Made by a program: the position numbers and the translations under genes
Shown here: positions 1 through 7,618 of the stretch, piece by piece
Numbering within the stretch: the stretch's first letter is position 1
Layout: each line of letters begins with the position of its first letter
Notes under the pieces: model-generated
What the model was told of the DNA's origin: nothing
Databases searched by the model: none
Seen by the model: the letters and a program-made list of their open reading frames with translations, nothing else
From: Heliorestis acidaminivorans
GTDB taxonomy: Bacteria > Bacillota > Desulfitobacteriia > Heliobacteriales > Heliobacteriaceae
Length of the DNA stretch: 64,000 nt
Direction of reading: 5' to 3'
Assembly: GCF_008933955.1 (NCBI RefSeq)
Contig: NZ_WBXO01000001.1
Location: 124,001 to 188,000 of the forward strand

Positions 1-306
1 GACATAATACAAGCAATCACTATTGGAACAGCAGAAGGTGTTGTTGCTTTTTGTCAGGGCTTACAACAAGCCTGTCCTGTTGACGGTTTTGTCTTACCAG
101 AACCAAACGCTATGCCAGGCTATGCCGATCCTGTGATTATGGCTGGTGGAACTTTTATTCAAGGCGCCACCAGCGAACTTAGCGCCGATGCACCTATTCG
201 CGAACCCTATGCTGTCTATTTTCAAGGTGGACTAAGTCAAACCTTCGTACGCCTTGGAGCTGTAATAGCGGCGCAAAAATTATATGATCGCGCTTTACTA
301 CCTTAA
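1..306 (+). CDS. Methionine gamma-lyase / aluminium-resistance family protein, C-terminal part
   Basis: The frame is open from the left edge to TAA at 304-306, giving about 101 residues. The motif PGYADPVIMAGGTFIQGA, followed by ELSADAPIREPYAVYFQGG, is typical of the C-terminus of the PLP-dependent aluminium-resistance family (YnbB-like, annotated as methionine gamma-lyase family or cystathionine beta-lyase-like). The PLP lysine and the N-terminal two thirds lie outside the window. The physiological substrate of this family is not firmly established, so the call is to family only. A Shine-Dalgarno for the next gene follows 28 bases downstream, so the two may be co-transcribed. Confidence 0.85.
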   Translation, partial: DIIQAITIGTAEGVVAFCQGLQQACPVDGFVLPEPNAMPGYADPVIMAGGTFIQGATSELSADAPIREPYAVYFQGGLSQTFVRLGAVIAAQKLYDRALLP

Positions 307-348
307 ACCTTATACTATTTTAATAGAGAGGATAAGGAGGTTAGACTT

Positions 349-828
349 TTGTATGATCTCTGGTTGATTGTTGCTATTGTAGTCATGTTTATCGGAGCAT
401 TGGGAACTTTCTTACCTGTCATTCCTGGCATACCCTTGATTTTTCTAGCCATGGTCGGTTATGGTTTTTCTGAGGGCTTTGTGACCATGACACCTCTATT
501 TTTGCTAGTAAACTTACTAATTGTCATAGTGGCTGTAGCTATTGACTATCTTGGCACAGCATGGGGAGCTAAACGCTTTGGAGCTTCCTCATCAGGTGCT
601 TGGGGCGCTGTCATAGGCGGCGTTGTTGGTTTATTAGTTTTAGGGCCACTTGGCATTGTGGCAGGTCCTTTTCTAGGAGCTGTAATTGGAGAATTAATGA
701 AAGGTCGTTCTATCGACTTTGCTATCGAAGCAGGTATTGGAACGATGATCGGCTTAGTCGGTGCCACGGTAGTTCGTTTATTTATTGCTTTTGGTATGAT
801 TGTTGCATTCATATGGAGAATATGGTGA
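349..828 (+). CDS. DUF456 family small membrane protein
   Basis: The protein has 159 residues and is almost entirely hydrophobic, with four to five predicted membrane segments. Glycine-rich turns such as LPVIPGIPLIFLAM and a GPLGIVAGPFLGAVIGEL segment are typical of the DUF456 family. Translation probably starts at TTG 349, because AAGGAGG lies eight bases upstream at 334-340. The function of DUF456 is unknown. The gene sits between the aluminium-resistance-type gene and ddl on the same strand with gaps under 60 bases, so it is probably part of one transcript. Confidence 0.85.
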   Translation: MYDLWLIVAIVVMFIGALGTFLPVIPGIPLIFLAMVGYGFSEGFVTMTPLFLLVNLLIVIVAVAIDYLGTAWGAKRFGASSSGAWGAVIGGVVGLLVLGPLGIVAGPFLGAVIGELMKGRSIDFAIEAGIGTMIGLVGATVVRLFIAFGMIVAFIWRIW

Positions 829-884
829 GCATAAACTTTTTATAATCGAAATTTTTTTGCTCAAAAGGGGGAAAGGTTTCTTTG

Positions 885-1961
885 ATGAAGAAAAAGGTGG
901 CCCTGCTCTGTGGAGGGCGTTCCGGTGAACATGAAGTATCACTCGTATCAGCCAATTCAGTTGCAGGTGCCTTAGATAAAGCAAAGTATGAAGTACTTAT
1001 CGTAGCTATCGATGGCCAGGGCAAGTGGTGGCTTGGTGATGACGTAATCGAGAAAATGCAAAAAGATCACAAGCCCTACGGAGAGCCTGTCTATATGCTT
1101 CCTGAACCAGGGAGGCAAGGACTTTTACGCTACACAGAAAAAGGCTGGGCAGAGATCGCCGTAGATGTCTTTTTCCCTGTACTTCATGGTCCGAACGGAG
1201 AAGATGGTACTATACAAGGTCTTTTCGAACTGGCCAATGTACCTTATGTAGGCTGTGGCGTTCTCGCCTCAGCTTGCGGAATGGATAAAGGTGCCATGAA
1301 AAGCCTATTCGCACAAGCAGGTCTACCTCAAGTACCCTATTCTATAGTGCATCGCTCTCAATGGGAAAAAGATGTTACTTCAATAATTGAAAATATAGAA
1401 AAAAATCTAGCCTATCCTCTTTTTGTGAAACCTGCCAATATGGGTTCTAGTGTTGGTGTCTCTAAAGCGAGTAATCGTGAAGAACTGCAGAAGTCTTTTG
1501 CAGAAGCACTGCTCTACGACCACAAAATTGTAGTAGAAGAAGGCGTTGATGCTCGGGAGATTGAAGTAAGCGTACTCGGGAATGAAGAAGTATCTGCTTC
1601 TATTGCAGGAGAAATTGTTCCTTGTAATGATTTTTATGACTACAAAGCTAAGTATGTAGACAATAAATCAAGCTTATTAATTCCTGCTCCCCTTTCAGAA
1701 CAGGAGATGGCTCTATTCCAAGAAATGGCCATAAAAGCCTTTAAAGCCATCGATGGTACTGGTCTTGCTCGTGTAGACTTTTTCATGGATAAAAAAAGCG
1801 GTCAGATCTTGATTAACGAACTTAATACCCTGCCAGGTTTTACTTCTATTAGCATGTACCCAAAACTTTGGGAAGCTTCAGGTCTTAATTACAGCGACTT
1901 ATTAACAAAGCTTATTGAGCTAGCTACAGCTAGATATGAGGTAAAACAAAAGTTAAAATAA
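885..1961 (+). CDS. ddl: D-alanine--D-alanine ligase
   Basis: ATP-grasp ligase that makes the D-Ala-D-Ala dipeptide for peptidoglycan precursors in the cytosol. It has 358 residues, the usual length. The N-terminus contains the GGRSGEHEVSL motif, the ATP-grasp core contains KPANMGSSVGVSKA, and the C-terminal metal/substrate segment is INELNTLPGFTSISMYP. A TTG lies immediately in front of ATG 885. I chose ATG because the GGGGGAAAGG ribosome site is better spaced for it. A strong bidirectional terminator follows directly, separating ddl from the convergent lexA. Confidence 0.97.
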   Translation: MKKKVALLCGGRSGEHEVSLVSANSVAGALDKAKYEVLIVAIDGQGKWWLGDDVIEKMQKDHKPYGEPVYMLPEPGRQGLLRYTEKGWAEIAVDVFFPVLHGPNGEDGTIQGLFELANVPYVGCGVLASACGMDKGAMKSLFAQAGLPQVPYSIVHRSQWEKDVTSIIENIEKNLAYPLFVKPANMGSSVGVSKASNREELQKSFAEALLYDHKIVVEEGVDAREIEVSVLGNEEVSASIAGEIVPCNDFYDYKAKYVDNKSSLLIPAPLSEQEMALFQEMAIKAFKAIDGTGLARVDFFMDKKSGQILINELNTLPGFTSISMYPKLWEASGLNYSDLLTKLIELATARYEVKQKLK

Positions 1962-1962
1962 T

Positions 1963-2015
1963 AAAAAAAGCGCTTCTCATCATCAATTAAAAAGATAGAG
2001 AGGCGCTTTTTTTTG
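1963..2015. terminator. Bidirectional terminator between ddl and lexA
   Basis: The arms AAAAGCGCTTCTC and GAGAGGCGCTTTT pair over 13 positions with one G-U pair. An A-tract flanks the left side and a T-tract the right, so it can work in both directions between the convergent ddl and lexA. Confidence 0.9.
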
Positions 2016-2033
2016 CTTTTTTAAGGCTTTAAC

Positions 2034-2669
2034 TTAAGAAAGCTTACGTATGACAGCAATGACTTTGCCAATCACGTTCACTTCCTTCATTAATATAGGA
2101 TCCATTTCCTTGTTAGCCGGTTGAAGCCTATAATGATCTTTTTCTTGAAAAATTTGCTTTACCGTCACATCTTCACTAAGCCAGACGACGACGACATCAC
2201 CATTTTGAGCTTCTTCTTGCTTTTGAACAACGAGCAAATCGCCATCATAGATACCTGCTTCAACCATGCTCTCGCCACGATTAGGGATCATAAAAACTTG
2301 ATCAGTCTGAATGAAATCATAAGGTAAAGTAAAAGAGCCGTCTCGATTCTCACTTGTAAAGAGAGGCTTACCGGCTACAATTTTATTTACTTTAGGCACT
2401 TCAACCAAAGTTTGCTCACAATTAGTTCCATTATTAAAGAGAACCTCTATGGCTCTTGGTTTAGAAGGATCACGTCTTATATAGCCTAGCTTTTCTAAAC
2501 GATGAAGATGACCATGTACGGTGGAGCTAGAGCTTAAGCCAACCGCTTCGCCAATCTCGCGTACCGAAGGTGGATAACCACGCCGTTGCGACTCATTACG
2601 TATAAATGCAAGAATATGCTTTTGACGTTCACTTAATTCTTTTCTTTTACTATTACTTTGCTCCACCAT
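2034..2669 (-). CDS. lexA: LexA repressor (SOS regulator, self-cleaving)
   Basis: SOS-response repressor. The N-terminal winged helix contains PPSVREIGEAVGLSSSSTVHGH. The C-terminal S24 peptidase fold contains the Ala-Gly cleavage bond in KIVAGKPL, the catalytic serine in NRGESMVEAG and the catalytic lysine in DVTVKQI. RecA-stimulated autocleavage is therefore expected. The frame is open nine codons further upstream, but the GGGAGGTG ribosome site lies inside that extension, so ATG 2669 (MVEQ, 211 residues) is the likelier start. I looked for a GAAC-N4-GTTC SOS box in the leader and did not find a clear one. Confidence 0.96.
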   Translation of the reverse strand: MVEQSNSKRKELSERQKHILAFIRNESQRRGYPPSVREIGEAVGLSSSSTVHGHLHRLEKLGYIRRDPSKPRAIEVLFNNGTNCEQTLVEVPKVNKIVAGKPLFTSENRDGSFTLPYDFIQTDQVFMIPNRGESMVEAGIYDGDLLVVQKQEEAQNGDVVVVWLSEDVTVKQIFQEKDHYRLQPANKEMDPILMKEVNVIGKVIAVIRKLS

Positions 2670-2715
2670 TATAGATTGGAACACCTCCCGGGACATTTCG
2701 CCCTATCCAGCCAAC

Positions 2716-2724
2716 ATTATAGCA
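2716..2724 (-). promoter_or_regulatory. Extended -10 promoter of lexA
   Basis: On the minus strand this reads TGCTATAAT, a perfect TGn-TATAAT extended -10. It lies about 45 bases upstream of the chosen lexA start. No good -35 hexamer is visible at 17 bases, consistent with an extended -10 promoter. Confidence 0.55.
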
Positions 2725-2881
2725 TAGTATCAAAATTCTTACATCCATTTAGATTAATAATTCTTACATGCAATCAGATAGATGAAGGAATCTTTTTTAG
2801 GTCGTATGACTTTAACATAGATGCACAATATAAAGGGGAACAAAGATTGAGGATTGTTCTTGCTATGAGGAGGTGAAACTG

Positions 2882-4651
2882 GTGACAACTGTCACCAGAA
2901 GTAAGGTGAACATTTATAGTGAACGTAAATATTTCCCTAGAGTTGCATATTTTTGTATGGAATATGGACTACATTACAAGCTACCTATTTACGCAGGAGG
3001 TCTAGGAGTTTTAGCCGGTGACTATATTAAAGCGGCTCATGACCTTTCTTTACCTATGGTAGCTCTAGGTATCTTATGGAAACAAGATTACACGGAGCAA
3101 TTTATTGGTGAAGACGGCCGACCTTATGACGTCTATCCAGATTTTCAATTTGACAATGTACAAGACACCGGTGTGACAGTACAAGTTAACGTGCGTGGCG
3201 AAAATGTAACTTGTAAAGTTCACAAAGTAGAACAATATGGCAATATACCCTTATATTTATTAGACACTAATTTCCCAGGCAGTAAGCACGGTTGGATGAC
3301 CAGAAGACTCTATGGTGGCGAAGATCAAGATAGACTAGCTGCCGAGGTAATCTTAGGCGTAGGTGGCGTTCGTGCCTTAAGAGCCTTAGGAATTAACGTA
3401 GATATCTATCATATGAATGAAGGACACGCTGTCTTTGCCGGTTTTGAACTTATTAAAGAGAAAATGAATAAACGGGCTCTTTCTTTTGAAGATGCTTGGG
3501 CAGAAACAAGAAAAGAAATTGTCTTCACAACACACACGCCTGTAGAAGCAGGAAATGAAATTCACAGACACGATTTACTTTCCTTTATGGATGCTTATAA
3601 CGGCTTAACGTATGAACAAGTTAGAGAAATTGGTGGCGATCCCTTTAACATGACAGCGGGAGGGCTGTCTCTAGCCCATGTATCTAATGCCGTATCAAAA
3701 CTCCATGGTGTAACAGCGTCGAGAATGTGGAAAAATGTGCCCCGTGCCTCTAACATTATTTCGATTACCAATGGTGTTCATAACTATACCTGGCAAGATA
3801 GTCGTATTCGTCAAGCTTTTGAGCAAAAAGGCGACCTCTGGAAAGCGCACATGGATAACAAAAATGAGTTTATCCAATTTATAGAGAACAAAACGGGTAG
3901 CCGTGTTAATCCTAATGCCTTGCTAGTCGGCTTTGCTCGTCGCGCGGCGCCTTATAAAAGAAGTGATCTAATCTTCCGAACTACAGAAATCATTGAACCT
4001 TTGTTGCGTGAAGGCAAGATACAACTAGTCTTCTCCGGAAAAGCTCATCCTAAAGACGGCATCGGTAAAGATATTATTCAACAACTTGTGCTTATGGATC
4101 GGAAATACAAAGACAGCGTTATCTTCATCGAAAATTACAATATGGAAGTAGCTCACTATATGATCCGCGGTTGTGACGTCTGGCTTAATAATCCAAGAAG
4201 ACCACTTGAAGCTAGTGGTACTTCAGGAATGAAAGCGGCCATGAATGGCGTGCTTAACCTAAGCGTCATTGACGGCTGGGTAGGAGAAGGTCTGCAACAT
4301 GGTGTAAGCGGTTGGTTAATCAACCCACAAAACACTGGAAACTTACAAGAGTGGGAGCAAGATGAGGGCGATTTAAGAGAGCTTTACCACGTACTCCTGA
4401 ATGAAGTAATCCCAACGTACTATAACAATCAAGAGTTATGGGTAGAGATGATGAGAGCAAGTATCGATATGTCACGTTGGCATTTTTCATCTCATCGCAT
4501 GATTCGAGAGTACTATGAGTTAATGTACCAGGTAACAAAGGATATCCAAGACGGTAAAGAAGAGTATCGTTACAGCAATGTAGAACATGCTATACAAAAT
4601 CCAGTAGAAGAGCATGGTAGACACATGCCTTACCAAGGCTTTTATCCTTAA
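2882..4651 (+). CDS. glgP: Alpha-glucan phosphorylase, short GT35 type
   Basis: Phosphorolysis of glycogen or maltodextrin to glucose 1-phosphate. The protein has about 589 residues, the short type rather than the roughly 800-residue glycogen phosphorylases. N-terminal FCMEYGLHYKLPIYAGGLGV and C-terminal RPLEASGTSGMKAAMNG are GT35 signatures. The lysine of GMKAAMNG is the expected PLP Schiff-base residue. The longest reading frame starts at GTG 2873, but that codon is itself part of the AGGAGGTG Shine-Dalgarno (2868-2875). GTG 2882, six bases downstream, is the better start. No other glycogen genes lie nearby. Confidence 0.92.
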   Translation: MTTVTRSKVNIYSERKYFPRVAYFCMEYGLHYKLPIYAGGLGVLAGDYIKAAHDLSLPMVALGILWKQDYTEQFIGEDGRPYDVYPDFQFDNVQDTGVTVQVNVRGENVTCKVHKVEQYGNIPLYLLDTNFPGSKHGWMTRRLYGGEDQDRLAAEVILGVGGVRALRALGINVDIYHMNEGHAVFAGFELIKEKMNKRALSFEDAWAETRKEIVFTTHTPVEAGNEIHRHDLLSFMDAYNGLTYEQVREIGGDPFNMTAGGLSLAHVSNAVSKLHGVTASRMWKNVPRASNIISITNGVHNYTWQDSRIRQAFEQKGDLWKAHMDNKNEFIQFIENKTGSRVNPNALLVGFARRAAPYKRSDLIFRTTEIIEPLLREGKIQLVFSGKAHPKDGIGKDIIQQLVLMDRKYKDSVIFIENYNMEVAHYMIRGCDVWLNNPRRPLEASGTSGMKAAMNGVLNLSVIDGWVGEGLQHGVSGWLINPQNTGNLQEWEQDEGDLRELYHVLLNEVIPTYYNNQELWVEMMRASIDMSRWHFSSHRMIREYYELMYQVTKDIQDGKEEYRYSNVEHAIQNPVEEHGRHMPYQGFYP

Positions 4652-4768
4652 TGTAAATAAGATTCATTACGAGTTTATTAGATAAGCAAGCTACAGGATA
4701 AAACATCTACACAGAAAAGAGGCATCTATTCCTAGAGAGGGGGTAGGTGCCTCGGACTTTGACACTTT

Positions 4769-4797
4769 AGTTTACATAATACAGTTATCTAGGAAAT
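4769..4797 (-). other. Second dif-like sequence, inverted, 7-bp centre
   Basis: The arm AGTTTACATAA is identical to the reverse complement of the XerD-side arm of the site at 5348-5375. The opposite arm, ATCTAGGAAAT, matches the Bacillus subtilis XerC-side arm (recalled from memory) at 9 of 11 positions. The spacer is 7 bp instead of the canonical 6, so it may be a decayed or alternative site. Confidence 0.45.
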
Positions 4798-4928
4798 GAC
4801 AAGAAGTTTTTAGAGGTTTTAAGATATTTGGATATTCAATTGCTATGGAGTCGGAAAAAAAGTCTAGAAGCTTTTTAATCATATGGTCTGAGGTTTTATC
4901 AGTTAACCCTAGTGAGCCTTATATATAT

Positions 4929-5157
4929 GGTTTCCTGTATTTGAGCTTACGACTTGGAAATTCGGTCTTAAAATCGGTCTTAACTGTTAATTCAGCTGTC
5001 TTTTTACGATAAATCTGACTCGGGATATTAAGTTTTGACTTAATTAGTTGTGTGGTTCTTGTCTAAGCTTGAGATACATTGATATTGGCATTTGGTAGTT
5101 CATTATTGTTTATGGCAGTGCATTGAAAGTGATGCTGTAAAAGATATTTGATGGCAA
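4929..5157 (-). pseudogene. Unidentified decayed reading frame near dif
   Basis: On the minus strand about 75 codons read with a single internal stop. They begin VSFAIKYLLQHHFQC and end with PSRKLKYRKPYI before a stop. The composition looks protein-like rather than random, but there is no start codon with a ribosome site and I do not recognise the family. It is probably the 3' remnant of a gene. Confidence 0.25.
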
Positions 5158-5347
5158 AAGATACTTAACTTATAGATAGAATCATAAGTGGCGCTTAGAT
5201 AATTCGTAGGTTAGTAGTTATATTAGATGTAATTGATTAGCCGGACAACTTTAGTGTACAGCGCCGACAGCGCCGGACCAGATAAAATTACTAGATATGA
5301 GTTGGTTTATAAAGCTTCGTAAAAGGACCGAAAAATCACTTCTCCAG

Positions 5348-5375
5348 ACTTCACATAATAGGTATTATGTAAACT
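5348..5375 (+). other. Putative dif chromosome-dimer resolution site
   Basis: A 28-bp site: arm ACTTCACATAA, 6-bp centre TAGGTA, arm TTATGTAAACT. The second arm is identical to the XerD arm of Bacillus subtilis dif as I remember it, and the whole site agrees at about 23 of 28 positions. Gene orientation switches around it (mostly + to the left, mostly - to the right), as expected at a terminus. XerC/XerD (CodV/RipX) would act here with FtsK/SpoIIIE-type translocases; those genes are outside the window. Confidence 0.75.
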
Positions 5376-5504
5376 AGGATGATCCTACGCTGGGTTTTAG
5401 GGCTTTTTTTTCATGGGTTTTCTTTATGAAACAATATGCTTTCATCTCTTACCTGCGTAAAGAGCTCTATAGACTATAGCTTGAATCGACTTTGCTTTTA
5501 TATA

Positions 5505-5557
5505 AAAAACCAAAGCCAGTAACTCTCTGATGCAAAATCGGAGAGTTACTGGCTTTT
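5505..5557. terminator. Terminator downstream of the FRG-domain gene
   Basis: The 15-bp perfect arms AAGCCAGTAACTCTC and GAGAGTTACTGGCTT enclose a 14-base loop and are flanked by A- and T-tracts. It lies 50 bases past the stop of the minus-strand FRG gene. Confidence 0.85.
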
Positions 5558-5605
5558 TAAGACTAAGACTATTTCTGTATAAATCAAGGTCTAAAAAGGT
5601 AATCG

Positions 5606-7579
5606 CTAAAGTTCAAACTCTTCGGTATAGTTAATCGTCGGTCCAATCCCGCTTCTATTAATACATTCGCCTTTTAAGTTCTCATACTCTATTCCTGCTT
5701 TAAGAACGAATTCTTTATTTTGAACTGAAGGAATAGCAAGAGAAATATTTGCTTTATATTTACCTTTAACAAAACCTTCACCTTCTTTTCCTAATCTACC
5801 AAAATCAAACCGACCATTTTCTACCAACGACTTATTCTGTGCTAATAAACCACTTGAATTTCTTAACGAGATAATCAATGAAGCCTTGTCAAAAAGATTA
5901 GTTGTTCCTTTTACATTAATTGTATTGTCACTGTTTCGTGTAATATCAAGATTAAAAACTACATCTAATCCATTCGGGTTTAAAGGTATAGTTTGTGTAT
6001 ATTGGTATACTTTTCTCTTAATTTTTTTAATTTCTATTTCATTGTACTCATTATCAGAAAGACCTATTGTTTCTTTCCAATATGCAGCTTGCTCCTTTAT
6101 TTCATAAAAATGCACCTTCGCATCTAGAAAACATTTTGAAACCTGATATCTTTTGGTATTAAAATTCAACCCTTCTTTTTTTAACCAAAACATCACGTTA
6201 TCCAGATGTAAAGCTACTTCTTGAAAATTACTCAAGTATTTATTAAATTTATCATTTCTTGAGTGTCCATAATCACTGAACTCTAGAAAAAACTTAGTGA
6301 TTACACTTCCATTTTCAGTTACATATTTCTGTAAGTCGTCAATATTTCCACTCTGAAAAGCATCAAACATATATTTATACTGAAGCTCGAATTTTTCAAA
6401 TGTTTTCATGTTTTGTGTAAAGAGAATTTTATCATCTACGAAGGTATACTCATTATAGTAATCAGAAAGTGTACTGTAATACTTTTCAAAACGCCATATA
6501 TAGCCTAGCTCGTCCTTCTCTCCAATGAGCTGTGGTTTAAATATAGGATCTAAAGATTCTCTTATCCACTGACCTTTTATTAACCAGTTTCGCATGACAT
6601 AGTCATCGCAGTTCTTCGCAATATAAATCCATACGACATCGTTACTTTTTTTATAATGATTAATAATCTGAATTCCAACATGTTTGACTTCTTCAATCTG
6701 CATAGCTTTATTTAATACCGCTACAACAGAGCATTTTCTAGCACCTGCATGAGAAACTTCAAGGATGTTATATGTGCCATCCAGATTAAAATCTGCAGTT
6801 TTGTACTTCTCCTTCAAATAGTCAGCAACCGACGGAAACTCTGGATATATCGTTGTCTCATTAATATTGTACTTTTCATCAAGCTCCTTTTTAGCAGCTT
6901 TTTTATGTTCAAAAGGAATCCTTATCACCATTGTTGGCTTAATTGAATCCAAGGGCAGTACATCTTTTTTTATCTCCTTGCCAACAATTTTATTACCACA
7001 GATAGCAAATGTGCCCTTCTGGCAAAATAATCTTTCATTAGATTCTTGAAGTTTAACAGAGTGCTCAATAAATGCTCCTTCTGACGCAAATTCTAATATT
7101 TCATCTTCAGTTATATTTTCTGAATAGCATTCTTGATAGGAACTTTTTATCCCTTCTAGTTCAAATGATTCTAATGTTGCCAGAAGTGACAATAGTTTAA
7201 TCCTTTTATCATTCAAGGAATGCTCTGGCTGAACAAATACATATACATTTCCATGTGATTTATCGTCAACCGTGTTGACAGCAAAGAAAAGAGCGATTAA
7301 GGGATCAACAGTTAAATCTACTAGTCTTGTTGGAATACCATAATGTTGCATTTTAGATAAACGCTCAATCGGAGTGATTAAGTTATCAAACTCTACCGTT
7401 TTCATACTAATTGCTTCTCTGTATATGGAATTTTCGTTTTTTGTATATTCTTTATCTCTAGAAATGCTTGATGTGATATCCTTATACTCTTCTGATTGGC
7501 CTCTGTAGAACACATTCTTGTAAATGTCATATCGCGATATTTTTTTTAAATAATCATCAACAGTGTTAATTTGCTCCAT
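5606..7579 (-). CDS. FRG-domain protein, putative defence-associated
   Basis: 657 residues. The N-terminal 20-115 region is an FRG domain, named for its Phe-Arg-Gly motif: NVFYRGQSEEY, then SIYREAISM, then MQHYGIPTRLVDLTVDPLIALFFAV. FRG domains are commonly found in phage-defence and toxin-like contexts, but their biochemical activity is not settled. The 540-residue remainder is not a family I recognise. A separate beta-rich C-terminal domain is suggested by the alternating hydrophobic strands after residue 540. The gene starts 39 bases after the stop of the MmeI-like restriction-modification gene, on the same strand, with an AGGGGGG ribosome site in that gap, so the two form an operon. Confidence 0.8.
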   Translation of the reverse strand: MEQINTVDDYLKKISRYDIYKNVFYRGQSEEYKDITSSISRDKEYTKNENSIYREAISMKTVEFDNLITPIERLSKMQHYGIPTRLVDLTVDPLIALFFAVNTVDDKSHGNVYVFVQPEHSLNDKRIKLLSLLATLESFELEGIKSSYQECYSENITEDEILEFASEGAFIEHSVKLQESNERLFCQKGTFAICGNKIVGKEIKKDVLPLDSIKPTMVIRIPFEHKKAAKKELDEKYNINETTIYPEFPSVADYLKEKYKTADFNLDGTYNILEVSHAGARKCSVVAVLNKAMQIEEVKHVGIQIINHYKKSNDVVWIYIAKNCDDYVMRNWLIKGQWIRESLDPIFKPQLIGEKDELGYIWRFEKYYSTLSDYYNEYTFVDDKILFTQNMKTFEKFELQYKYMFDAFQSGNIDDLQKYVTENGSVITKFFLEFSDYGHSRNDKFNKYLSNFQEVALHLDNVMFWLKKEGLNFNTKRYQVSKCFLDAKVHFYEIKEQAAYWKETIGLSDNEYNEIEIKKIKRKVYQYTQTIPLNPNGLDVVFNLDITRNSDNTINVKGTTNLFDKASLIISLRNSSGLLAQNKSLVENGRFDFGRLGKEGEGFVKGKYKANISLAIPSVQNKEFVLKAGIEYENLKGECINRSGIGPTINYTEEFEL

Positions 7580-7618
7580 ATAACCCCCCTATCTTATATG
7601 TAATAGCTTCGGATAGTT

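Larger units (their letters stand above)
4652..5511. other. Long intergenic region containing dif-like sites
   Basis: No intact gene is visible. A hairpin with arms GAGGCATCTATTCC and GGGGTAGGTGCCTC sits at 4718-4753 but lacks a T-tract. The region holds two inverted dif-like sequences (4769-4797 and 5348-5375) and a decayed reading frame on the minus strand at 4929-5157. Confidence 0.6.

Noticed and set aside
546-812. Minus-strand open frame of 88 codons opposite the DUF456 gene
   Set aside because: Pro/Thr/Ile-rich shadow of a hydrophobic + strand gene, without a ribosome site.
2696-2880. LexA-binding SOS box upstream of lexA
   Set aside because: GAAC and GTTC both occur but are not at the 4-bp spacing of the Gram-positive SOS box, so I do not call an operator.
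5230-5300. CGCCGACAGCGCCGGA direct/inverted motif near dif as an IS end
   Set aside because: Only a short GC-rich repeat, with no partner end found in the region.
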